From a virus: a stretch of DNA of 35,153 nt. The notes under the pieces were generated by a model, which was not told where the DNA came from, searched no databases, and saw only the letters and a list, made by a program, of their open reading frames with translations. Shown in pieces: positions 25,275 through 30,735 of this stretch. The translations under genes and the position numbers were made by a program. The stretch covers positions 1 to 35,153 of the IMG/VR virus record IMGVR_UViG_3300031707_000086. One strand, 5' to 3'. The first letter of the stretch is position 1. Each line of letters begins with the position of its first letter.

Positions 25275-25382
25275 GTCAGTTTCTCTGCCGACACCAGAGG
25301 ATCGGAAAAGCCTGGCTGCGAAAGTCAGTTTCCCCTTGGTGTCGGCCTGGGGAGATTGACGAGAAGCAGCCAGGCTTTTTTT
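25275..25382 (+). ncRNA. Structured noncoding RNA, about 108 nt
   Basis: It lies between a consensus promoter and a strong terminator, with no credible ORF. AAGCCTGGCTGC (25308-25319) pairs perfectly with GCAGCCAGGCTT (25366-25377). Inside, GTCAGTTTCCCC (25324-25335) pairs over 12 positions with GGGGAGATTGAC (25349-25360), allowing two G-U pairs. The two stems are separated by a GAAA/GAGAA internal loop. The apical loop contains TGGTGTCGG (25337-25345), which is perfectly complementary to CCGACACCA at 25288-25296, so a pseudoknot is possible. No known RNA family is recognised. It could be a phage regulatory RNA, a decoy, or a leader of the ATPase gene downstream. Confidence 0.7.
25308..25382 (+). 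terminator. Rho-independent terminator of the ncRNA
   Basis: A perfect 12-bp stem (25308-25319 with 25366-25377) overlaps a run of seven T at 25376-25382. The loop is large because it holds the inner stem of the ncRNA, so the terminator doubles as the RNA's outer stem. Confidence 0.75.
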
Positions 25383-25385
25383 GTT

Positions 25386-25600
25386 GCCCTGGCCCATAGT
25401 GAGAGTACGGCACGGAGACATGCGCCGACACGCGGGATGCTGAATAACAGGCATCGCTGGACGCGATCACTATGGCCCATCGGAAGCGGGGGATATACCG
25501 CTTGTGTGGGGAGTTCGATCTCTCACCCACTCCGGGAGTCAGCCGTTTACGCCATGACTTCTCGGCGATCAGTCTTCTGATCTTTTAGCCGAGATGTAAC
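25386..25600 (+). other. Multi-hairpin noncoding segment
   Basis: No plausible gene lies here. Visible stems: TGGCCCATAGTGA (25390-25402) with TCACTATGGCCCA (25467-25479), one mismatch; AAGCGG with CCGCTT (about 25484-25503); GTGGG with CCCAC (about 25506-25530); AGTCA with TGACT (about 25537-25558); and TCTCGGC (25560-25566) with GCCGAGA (25588-25594), enclosing GATCAG/CTGATC. The density of stems suggests a folded RNA, perhaps the leader of the ATPase gene, or a replication or packaging site. A tRNA was considered and not supported. Confidence 0.45.
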
Positions 25601-25631
25601 CGTTTATCCATTTAACCACAGGGGGCACACA

Positions 25632-26897
25632 ATGAGAATAGTACGACTCACGGCCGAGAATTTTAAGCGGCTCAAGGCCATCGAGATCACGCCCGACCCC
25701 GACAGCCCACTCGTGACCATCACGGGGCGCAACGGGCAGGGAAAGAGCAGCGTGCTGGATGCCATTGCCGCCGCGCTATCAGGGCGCGAACTTCCCGAGC
25801 TTCCGATCCGATCCGGCGAGAACGCGGCGCACATCGCGGTTGACTGCGGCGAATTCGTCATCAAGCGCTCGATCACCGCGTCTGGTGCACGCTTGACGGT
25901 AGAAAACAAGGAGGGATTCGCGAAGAAGAGCCCCCAGAAGTTCCTTGAGGAGCGCGTGGGTTCGGTGTCGATAGACCCCATGGCGTTCACCCGCCTGAAA
26001 CCCGCCGAGCAGCGCGCAATCCTATGCCGGGTCGTCGGGGTGGACGTGGACGCATATCTCAGCCATATCGCGCAGCTCACCGAGGAGCGGCGACAGATCG
26101 GCCGGGAGCGGGATAGACTGGCCGGCTACGCCGCGTCGCTGCCGGTACATGCGGATGCCCCCGGCACCGAGGTGTCGGTGACGGACCTGATGGAGGAGTA
26201 CAACCGCATCCAGGAGCACAACCGAGTTGCGGCGGCGCGCGTCGGGCAACTCGGGCAACTCAAGGACGAGGCGATCCGCGTGGCCCGCAAAATCGACGAC
26301 CTACTCGATGAGGCAAAGCAGATGCAGGCGCACCTGGAAGCGGTGAACGCCGACTACGAAGTGACCAAGGCCGAGTGCGACAAGCCCGATAATGCCCCGC
26401 AGTCAACGGACGCAATCCGCGCGCGGCTCGGCAACGTCGAGGTCGAGAACAAGAAGGTGCGCGCCAACACGGAACGCACGAAGGCAGCCGTCTCCGCCGA
26501 AAAGGCAGAAGCCGAGTACGTCGCGAAAACCGAGGAGATCACGCGCACGCAGGGCCAACTCGATGCGTCGCTCCACGAGTGCAAATTACCCGTCGAAGAC
26601 CTTTCGATCACCGGCACCGAGATTTTGTCTCGCGGGATTCCCTTCGCTCAGTTGTCAAGTTCCGACCAGATCAAGATCAGCAGCGCGATTGCCATGAGCG
26701 AGAAGCCCGACATCAAGGTCCTGCGCGTGACGGATGGAAGCCTGCTCGATACCGAGTCCATGGCGACGCTCGAAGCGATCGCGCGGGAGAACGATTTCCA
26801 GGTTTGGATCGAAGTGGTTGACGACTCGCCCACGAGCGGATTCATCATCGAGGACGGCGCGGTCGTCAGCGCGCCCGCAGAACTACAAGCGGTGTGA
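25632..26897 (+). CDS. RecF/SbcC-like AAA ATPase
   Basis: 421 residues from ATG 25632, with GGGGG 6-10 nt upstream. It opens with LTAENFKRLKAIEI and Walker A GRNGQGKS (32-39), as in RecF/SbcC/SMC-like ATPases. A coiled-coil region spans about 145-310, and a C-terminal half contains QLSSSDQIKISSAIA (signature-like) and VLRVTDGSLLD (Walker B-like). Being much shorter than SbcC, it lacks the long arm. It lies in the recombination module and probably handles DNA ends or replication intermediates with YqaJ. No SbcD-like nuclease gene is visible. Confidence 0.82.
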   Translation: MRIVRLTAENFKRLKAIEITPDPDSPLVTITGRNGQGKSSVLDAIAAALSGRELPELPIRSGENAAHIAVDCGEFVIKRSITASGARLTVENKEGFAKKSPQKFLEERVGSVSIDPMAFTRLKPAEQRAILCRVVGVDVDAYLSHIAQLTEERRQIGRERDRLAGYAASLPVHADAPGTEVSVTDLMEEYNRIQEHNRVAAARVGQLGQLKDEAIRVARKIDDLLDEAKQMQAHLEAVNADYEVTKAECDKPDNAPQSTDAIRARLGNVEVENKKVRANTERTKAAVSAEKAEAEYVAKTEEITRTQGQLDASLHECKLPVEDLSITGTEILSRGIPFAQLSSSDQIKISSAIAMSEKPDIKVLRVTDGSLLDTESMATLEAIARENDFQVWIEVVDDSPTSGFIIEDGAVVSAPAELQAV

Positions 26898-26898
26898 T

Positions 26899-27258
26899 AT
26901 GGGATACGACGCAAAGACAATCGAGAAACTCAACCCCGGAGAGCGCGCGGTGCTGGCCGCGGTGCTTTCCGGGGGCCGGTGGACAAATGTAATGCTGTCG
27001 AGTCGGTGCTGCCTCAATGTCAACACGGCGCAAAAGTGGCTCAGCGCAATTGAGCAATACGCCGACGCCGGGACGATACCGTACAAGATCGAAAGCGCAT
27101 TCCCGGAAGGCGGGAAGCTGAAGGAACACTGGATCGCCGGGAAGGAAGAGAAGCCCAAACCGAGATCGTGCGTTTGCGGCGTGTCAATCTTCTTCAGTAC
27201 ACAAACCCGCTGTGGTTCGTGGGTGTGCAGCGAGTGCGGCGCAGTGAGGATGCGATAA
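26899..27258 (+). CDS. Putative DNA-binding protein with C-terminal zinc finger
   Basis: 119 residues from ATG 26899, overlapping nothing upstream but starting 1 bp after the ATPase stop. The N-terminal 60 residues read like a helix-turn-helix (NVMLSSRCCLNVNTAQKWLS). The C-terminus has CVCG and CSECG cysteine pairs about 20 residues apart, a likely zinc site. The stop shares a base with the next ATG (TAATG). Specific role unknown; early-operon DNA binding is inferred. Confidence 0.6.
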   Translation: MGYDAKTIEKLNPGERAVLAAVLSGGRWTNVMLSSRCCLNVNTAQKWLSAIEQYADAGTIPYKIESAFPEGGKLKEHWIAGKEEKPKPRSCVCGVSIFFSTQTRCGSWVCSECGAVRMR

Positions 27259-27374
27259 TGCCAATTGACTATAAAGAGTATCCGGCCAACTGGAAATGGC
27301 TGTCTCGGCAGATCATCGCCACCGCTGATATCATCAGTGAGTCGGATTTACAAACGAGAGCAGAAATCGAATGA
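27258..27374 (+). CDS. Short protein resembling the start of an HNH nuclease
   Basis: 38 residues from ATG 27258 (TAATG coupling) to TGA 27372-27374 (ATGA with the next gene). The opening DYKEYPANWKWLSRQII strongly recalls the conserved region before the first zinc knuckle of phage HNH nucleases, but no CxxC or HNH motif follows. It is therefore a remnant, or a reused short peptide kept for translational coupling. Confidence 0.45.
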   Translation: MPIDYKEYPANWKWLSRQIIATADIISESDLQTRAEIE

Positions 27375-27670
27375 GCAAGGCAACTACCATCCCGGCGGCG
27401 GTGTGGGCGGCGTTCGGGATTCCCGCGCCGACTGCCGAGTACAAATTTCACCCCGCGCGAAAATGGCGCATTGATTATGCGTGGCCCGCACGTAAACTGG
27501 CCGTTGAGATCGACGGCGGAATCTGGAGCAATGGCAGCCACTCGCGCGGGTCCGGCCTCATGCGCAATTACGAAAAGCGTAACGCCATGGCGACTATGGG
27601 CTGGCGGTTGCTCTGCTATACGCCTCAGTCGATTGACATGACGCAAATCAGAGAGGCTATAAATTCATGA
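27371..27670 (+). CDS. Small PD-(D/E)xK endonuclease (VSR/DUF559-like)
   Basis: 99 residues. KWRIDYAWPARKLAVEIDGG carries D35 and E46-x-D48 in the order of a PD-(D/E)xK core, followed by GSHSRGSGLMRNYEKRNAMA and the strand GWRLLCYTP, typical of VSR/DUF559-like phage nucleases. It probably cuts branched or mismatched DNA, or acts in recombination. Overlapping ATGA junctions on both sides place it in the early operon next to the recombination genes. Confidence 0.78.
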   Translation: MSKATTIPAAVWAAFGIPAPTAEYKFHPARKWRIDYAWPARKLAVEIDGGIWSNGSHSRGSGLMRNYEKRNAMATMGWRLLCYTPQSIDMTQIREAINS

Positions 27671-27936
27671 CCGGCCCATCTGACGACTACATCCTCAACG
27701 GCGAATGGCATACCTGCGTTTGCGGTGCGCGGTGGTCTGACAGCGACGGCGGCCCCTGCCATAGCAAATGCGACAACTGCGGCGACATCGTGGACGACGA
27801 AGCGCCGTGCGGGTGCGCCATCTTGGGTATATCCCTGCGCCTGTTGCGTCGGTGCGAAATCATCCTGCGAGTGAGCGCTCCTGATCTGGCGAAAGAACTC
27901 ACCGCCGAGATCGAGGAAATGCGAGTGCGGGAATGA
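27667..27936 (+). CDS. Hypothetical cysteine-rich protein, 89 aa
   Basis: Coupled by ATGA at both ends. The first 60 residues hold several cysteines (CVCG, then CHSKCDNCGD, then CGC), likely a zinc-binding knuckle. The C-terminal 30 form a charged helix. It resembles small phage zinc proteins, but no named family is evident. Confidence 0.65.
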   Translation: MTGPSDDYILNGEWHTCVCGARWSDSDGGPCHSKCDNCGDIVDDEAPCGCAILGISLRLLRRCEIILRVSAPDLAKELTAEIEEMRVRE

Positions 27937-28178
27937 GGGGCGAAGGCAAAGTCGTCCCGTCGCGCGTGTACCTGGAAGACGTCCACTGGCTGCTCGGCGT
28001 CGCGGCCAAGTTGACATCCGATACAGGCAAGAAGCACGGCGCGGCGGATGCGATATCGTGGGCGCGGCGGGAGTTGGAGCGATTGCAGCAGCAGGTGATG
28101 TACCTTGAGGTTGATCGATCGTCGTTGTTGCGCAAAGTCAATGAGATGGTGCGCGAACATAAAGCGTCTACGGTTTGA
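27933..28178 (+). CDS. Hypothetical helical protein, 81 aa
   Basis: Starts in an ATGA overlap. After a short basic N-terminus it is almost entirely helical (AADAISWARRELERLQQQVM, then YLEVDRSSLLRKVNEMVR), suggesting a coiled-coil oligomer. It is the last gene before the cassette array and the end of the coupled early operon. Function unknown. Confidence 0.65.
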   Translation: MRGEGKVVPSRVYLEDVHWLLGVAAKLTSDTGKKHGAADAISWARRELERLQQQVMYLEVDRSSLLRKVNEMVREHKASTV

Positions 28179-28240
28179 GAGTGCGTCTTTGAGGTAGTTG
28201 TGCACAATGGGCGCGGAACCATATTGTAAAGGAGCGCTTT

Positions 28241-28540
28241 ATGCAGTATCGGAGTGAGGCGTATTCTTGCCCTCTCGATGAGGCGAGGCAACATTGGATT
28301 GATTATCTCAATGATCACGACTCTATAGCCATTGAATTATGTGCTCAATTTACTGTGGATGCTATTAACGACGCGCTCCTTAAGAGGGTGGAGTCCGCGC
28401 CCACAGACGCACAACAACCGCAGCCCAAAATTTGCCCCTGCTTTATCGATGGTGCGGGGTGTGTTATCCAAGAAACAACCATGTTGTGCTACGGTAAGCC
28501 GTGCGTGCTCGAACGGGGCAAACTATCGGGCGTGCGGTGA
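28241..28540 (+). CDS. Cassette 1 gene: hypothetical protein, 99 aa
   Basis: ATG 28241 follows AAAGGAG at 6 nt in a leader resembling those of the other cassettes. The 99-residue product has an N-terminal helical part (YSCPLDEARQHWIDYLNDHD) and a cysteine-rich C-terminal half (ICPCFIDGAGC, then MLCYGKPC). The last third of the gene is encoded within the attC that ends the cassette; the stop lies just after its L' arm. No family recognised. Confidence 0.7.
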   Translation: MQYRSEAYSCPLDEARQHWIDYLNDHDSIAIELCAQFTVDAINDALLKRVESAPTDAQQPQPKICPCFIDGAGCVIQETTMLCYGKPCVLERGKLSGVR

Positions 28541-28549
28541 ACGTTGGGC
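28409..28549 (+). repeat. attC site of cassette 1
   Basis: R'' GCACAAC (28409-28415), L'' CCGCAGCCC (28418-28426), L' GGGCGTGCGG (28528-28537), R' GTTGGGC (28543-28549). L' has one extra base versus L''. The stem continues with TTTGCCCC (28431-28438) pairing GGGGCAAA (28515-28522). R'' is complementary to the cassette's own 5' end, GTTGTGC. Confidence 0.85.
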
Positions 28550-28591
28550 GAAATTGTCAACGCTTGAGCATTATAGTTTTTGGGGGCTAAG

Positions 28592-29218
28592 ATGTTGTAT
28601 CGTACCATAGTTGCTGATCCGCCTTGGGAACAGGGCCTTACCGGTACGTGGCAACGTCGCCCGAATCGAGCAGGCGCGCTCCCATATCCAACTATGTCTC
28701 TCAGCGAAATTTGTGCCTTGGATGTAGCAAAGATGGCGGCGGACGATTGCCATTTGTGGCTTTGGACTACTAACCAGTATTTGCGAGCCGGGTTTGACGT
28801 AATGGCCGCATGGGGCTTCACGTACCTCGCGCCGATTCACTGGATCAAGCCGAGTGGCCTTGGCAACTGGTTTATCCATCGCACGCAGACTTGCCTTTTC
28901 GGGTATCGGCGCTCTTGCAAGTTCGAGGGTTCGCGCTATTTGCCGAATGTCATCGAGGCACCGGCGAGCGTCCATTCCGCCAAACCCGAAGAGACGTATC
29001 GCTATATCGAGAGTGTGTCCGCCGCCCCTCGTCTTGAAATGTTTGCGCGCCCCTGGACTCCGCTGTTCCCAAGTCGGATCGGGTGGCATGTGTGGGGTAA
29101 CGAAGTACCGTGTGACGCGAGCATCGCCCCCAAAAAAGAACTGGTGGAGGCGTTGACAACAGCGCCCAACACGCAAAGGGACGAAATGCCCGCTGATGCT
29201 TTTGAAGGGGACTTGTAG
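28592..29218 (+). CDS. Cassette 2 gene: MT-A70-family DNA N6-adenine methyltransferase
   Basis: 208 residues from ATG 28592, behind GGGGG. D9-P-P-W12 is the MT-A70 catalytic motif; HLWLWTTNQYLRAGFDVMAA and WGFTYLAPIHWIKPSGLGNW follow in family order, and a late GWHVWGNEV segment fits. Members in phages methylate adenine in DNA. The last residues (NTQRDEMPADAFEGDL) are encoded by the attC, not by conserved protein. Likely role: masking phage DNA from host restriction; target site unknown. Confidence 0.88.
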   Translation: MLYRTIVADPPWEQGLTGTWQRRPNRAGALPYPTMSLSEICALDVAKMAADDCHLWLWTTNQYLRAGFDVMAAWGFTYLAPIHWIKPSGLGNWFIHRTQTCLFGYRRSCKFEGSRYLPNVIEAPASVHSAKPEETYRYIESVSAAPRLEMFARPWTPLFPSRIGWHVWGNEVPCDASIAPKKELVEALTTAPNTQRDEMPADAFEGDL

Positions 29219-29252
29219 GCGGGCACATCGCCCGTTTGCGAGCACGTTGGCT
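29164..29252 (+). repeat. attC site of cassette 2
   Basis: R'' GCCCAAC (29164-29170), L'' CGCAAAGGG (29172-29180), L' CCCGTTTGCG (29231-29240), R' GTTGGCT (29246-29252). One base is extrahelical in L'. A second stem (ATGCCCGC with GCGGGCACAT) extends the hairpin. R'' matches the cassette's own 5' GTTGGGC exactly. Confidence 0.9.
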
Positions 29253-29286
29253 GCAATTTGTAAACCTTTGGAGATTATAGGGCGCT

Positions 29287-29817
29287 ATGAACATCGACTG
29301 GCAAACACCAAAAACATTGTTCGCAAATTTGGAACGCGAGTTTCATTTCACATTAGACGTCTGTGCCCTCCCGTGGAACGCGCAATGCAAAGCCTTCTTT
29401 TCACCGGCTGATAATGGGCTTGCTCGCGATTGGTCGGGTGTCTGTTGGTGTAATCCGCCCTTTGACCGTAATCGAATATTGTGGGTGCGCAAGTGCTATG
29501 AGCAAGCCCATCGCGGCGTTCTATCGGTTGTTCTGTTGAATGCGAATGCCATGTGTGATACTGCGTGGTTTCACGGCTTTGCAATGCGCTCATCTGAAAT
29601 TCGGTTCTTGCGTGGTCGCCCCAGCTTTGTGAATGCAGAGGGTCGCGAGACGAGTATGCGAACAATGCTTTTGGTCTTTAGACCGTACTGTAGTGGCCCT
29701 CCCGTAGTTTCAAGCGTAGATCGTACCGGCGCGCCTTACACTGTGGAAGGTTTACAAACAGCAGCCAACACACAAAGGGCAAAATGCCCGCAGTTGGCTA
29801 TGGAGTTGGAATTATAG
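29287..29817 (+). CDS. Cassette 3 gene: phage-type DNA N6-adenine methyltransferase (Dam-like)
   Basis: 176 residues from ATG 29287. The opening WQTPKTLFANLEREFHFTLD followed by DVCALPWNAQCKAFF is the signature of the phage Dam family (PF05869), and N56-P-P-F59 is its catalytic motif. Later AEGRETSMRTMLLVF fits the family's end. The last residues come from attC sequence, and its tail (NTQRAKCPQLAMELEL) resembles cassette 2's for that reason. Role: adenine methylation, likely to dodge restriction; recognition site unknown. Confidence 0.9.
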   Translation: MNIDWQTPKTLFANLEREFHFTLDVCALPWNAQCKAFFSPADNGLARDWSGVCWCNPPFDRNRILWVRKCYEQAHRGVLSVVLLNANAMCDTAWFHGFAMRSSEIRFLRGRPSFVNAEGRETSMRTMLLVFRPYCSGPPVVSSVDRTGAPYTVEGLQTAANTQRAKCPQLAMELEL

Positions 29818-29850
29818 GCGGGCACTTCGCCCGTTTGTAAAACGTTGTGC
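29763..29850 (+). repeat. attC site of cassette 3
   Basis: R'' AGCCAAC (29763-29769), L'' CACAAAGGGC (29771-29780), L' GCCCGTTTGTAA (29829-29840), R' GTTGTGC (29844-29850). GCAGCCAAC (29761-29769) is a perfect 9-nt complement of the cassette's 5' GTTGGCTGC. The site is clearly homologous to the preceding attC. Confidence 0.93.
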
Positions 29851-29889
29851 GAAACTACAGTCGCTCGTTTGCATTATAGGAGGCGCAAA

Positions 29890-30162
29890 ATGCCATGTAA
29901 CAACACTTGTTTGATGGGTGAGATCTGCGGTGATCGGTATCTTGGCACTCTGCAACCGCCGTGCGCCTCCCATCTGGAGGGGGCCGCTCCTTCCGCATCC
30001 ACCAACACAGGCAGCCCAAAATTGCCGACGTTGGAAGACGTGCGGAAGGGTATCGTGGCAGCCGGTGTCTGTTCGGAGATTGGTCTTGACATGAACTGCT
30101 TTGGTGTTGGCGTTGCAGCGGCTCACTCTATTATATGTCGGCAACTTCGGGCGGGTGCCTGA
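29890..30162 (+). CDS. Cassette 4 gene: hypothetical cysteine-rich protein, 90 aa
   Basis: ATG 29890 is chosen because AGGAGG (29878-29883) is 6 nt upstream; the longer in-frame reading would start in the core site. The product holds six cysteines (PCNNTCLMGEIC, PPCASH, AGVCSEIG and others) and a hydrophobic C-terminal helix (FGVGVAAAHSIICRQL). More than half of the gene lies between R'' and R' of its attC. No family recognised. Confidence 0.6.
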   Translation: MPCNNTCLMGEICGDRYLGTLQPPCASHLEGAAPSASTNTGSPKLPTLEDVRKGIVAAGVCSEIGLDMNCFGVGVAAAHSIICRQLRAGA

Positions 30163-30173
30163 GCACGTTGGTT
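30000..30173 (+). repeat. attC-like site of cassette 4 (long, atypical)
   Basis: R'' CACCAAC (30000-30006), L'' AGGCAGCCC (30009-30017), GCCGAC (30024-30029) pairing GTCGGC (30137-30142), L' GGGCGGGTGCCT (30149-30160), R' GTTGGTT (30167-30173). At 174 bp it is longer than usual. R'' does not match the cassette's own 5' end beyond CAAC, unlike the others, so the cassette may be chimeric. Confidence 0.6.
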
Positions 30174-30224
30174 GCAATTTGTAAATCTTTTTGATTTATA
30201 GGTTGCGCCTAAGAAAGGAACATT

Positions 30225-30392
30225 ATGCCCACTGTGAATATGTTTTACGATAAAAATGGTGTGTTGCGTAGTGGTTGGACTGGTAAGGAGATTCGGTGTG
30301 GTAAAATTCCACCGCCTCCTCCTCCTCCACCACCGCCGAAGAAGGCGCAACAGTACATTAAGGTAGATTTACAAACAATAACCAACACGTAA
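30225..30392 (+). CDS. Cassette 5 gene: proline-rich small protein, 55 aa
   Basis: ATG 30225 follows AAAGGAA. The 55-residue product has an N-terminal region (MFYDKNGVLRSGWTGKEIRC), ten consecutive prolines, then a basic, helical tail ending in attC-encoded residues. Ten prolines in a row would normally stall ribosomes unless EF-P acts. No family recognised. Start and end fit the cassette limits exactly, which supports it as the cassette's gene. Confidence 0.6.
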   Translation: MPTVNMFYDKNGVLRSGWTGKEIRCGKIPPPPPPPPPPKKAQQYIKVDLQTITNT

Positions 30393-30442
30393 AGTATGTC
30401 ATTTGCAAAGCCAAACGAACATACATTTACGAAACGTTGTGC
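30380..30442 (+). repeat. attC site of cassette 5
   Basis: R'' AACCAAC (30380-30386), L'' CGTAAAGTATGT (30388-30399), L' ACATACATTTACG (30419-30431, one extra T), R' GTTGTGC (30436-30442). R'' complements the cassette's 5' GTTGGTT exactly over 7 nt. Compact 63-bp form. Confidence 0.9.
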
Positions 30443-30479
30443 GAAATAACGGTTGCTTTTTGAGTTATAATTTTCGCTT

Positions 30480-30570
30480 ATGGGGGTGTGCGCTGATCCG
30501 GGTCGGGGTGAAGTTAGATAAGTGCACTAAGGAATGGATCTGGCCGTCCGGGGAGTGCATCCCACCATAA
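30480..30570 (+). pseudogene. Cassette 6: frameshifted micro-ORF
   Basis: The start ATG 30480 sits the usual distance (about 44 nt) after the core site, but the frame stops after 13 codons. Dropping one G from the G5 run at 30482-30486 opens a 29-codon frame ending at TAA 30568-30570 with the sense LIRVGVKLDKCTKEWIWPSG. The cassette may carry a broken gene, a sequencing error, or a noncoding element. Nothing else in this 223-bp cassette looks coding. Confidence 0.35.
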
Positions 30571-30601
30571 GCGAATACACTATGGAAGCAACCGTTACAA
30601 C

Positions 30602-30665
30602 ACACAACAGGCCAAGTGTCGCAATAGTCAAAGCACTACTGCGCACGTTGGCCGAAACGTTGTAT
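30602..30665 (+). repeat. attC site of cassette 6
   Basis: R'' ACACAAC (30602-30608), L'' GGCCAAGTGTCGC (30610-30622), L' GCGCACGTTGGCC (30641-30653), R' GTTGTAT (30659-30665). R'' fits the cassette's own 5' GTTGTGC with one mismatch. L'/L'' resemble those of cassette 8. Confidence 0.85.
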
Positions 30666-30735
30666 GCAATGCTGGCCTGCTTGAAATACTGAGGCGGCGG
30701 CTAAGATTCATGCCAGTAGGCATGGGAAGACAAAA

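Noticed and set aside
25484-25560. tRNA-like element with a GTTCGAT loop
   Set aside because: The T-arm-like bases are present, but no matching acceptor stem or anticodon arm can be drawn, so it does not fit a tRNA.
25245-25580. 111-aa + strand ORF across the ncRNA region
   Set aside because: It runs through the promoter, terminator stem and hairpins and has a random-looking composition with no ribosome site; the region is better explained by RNA structure.
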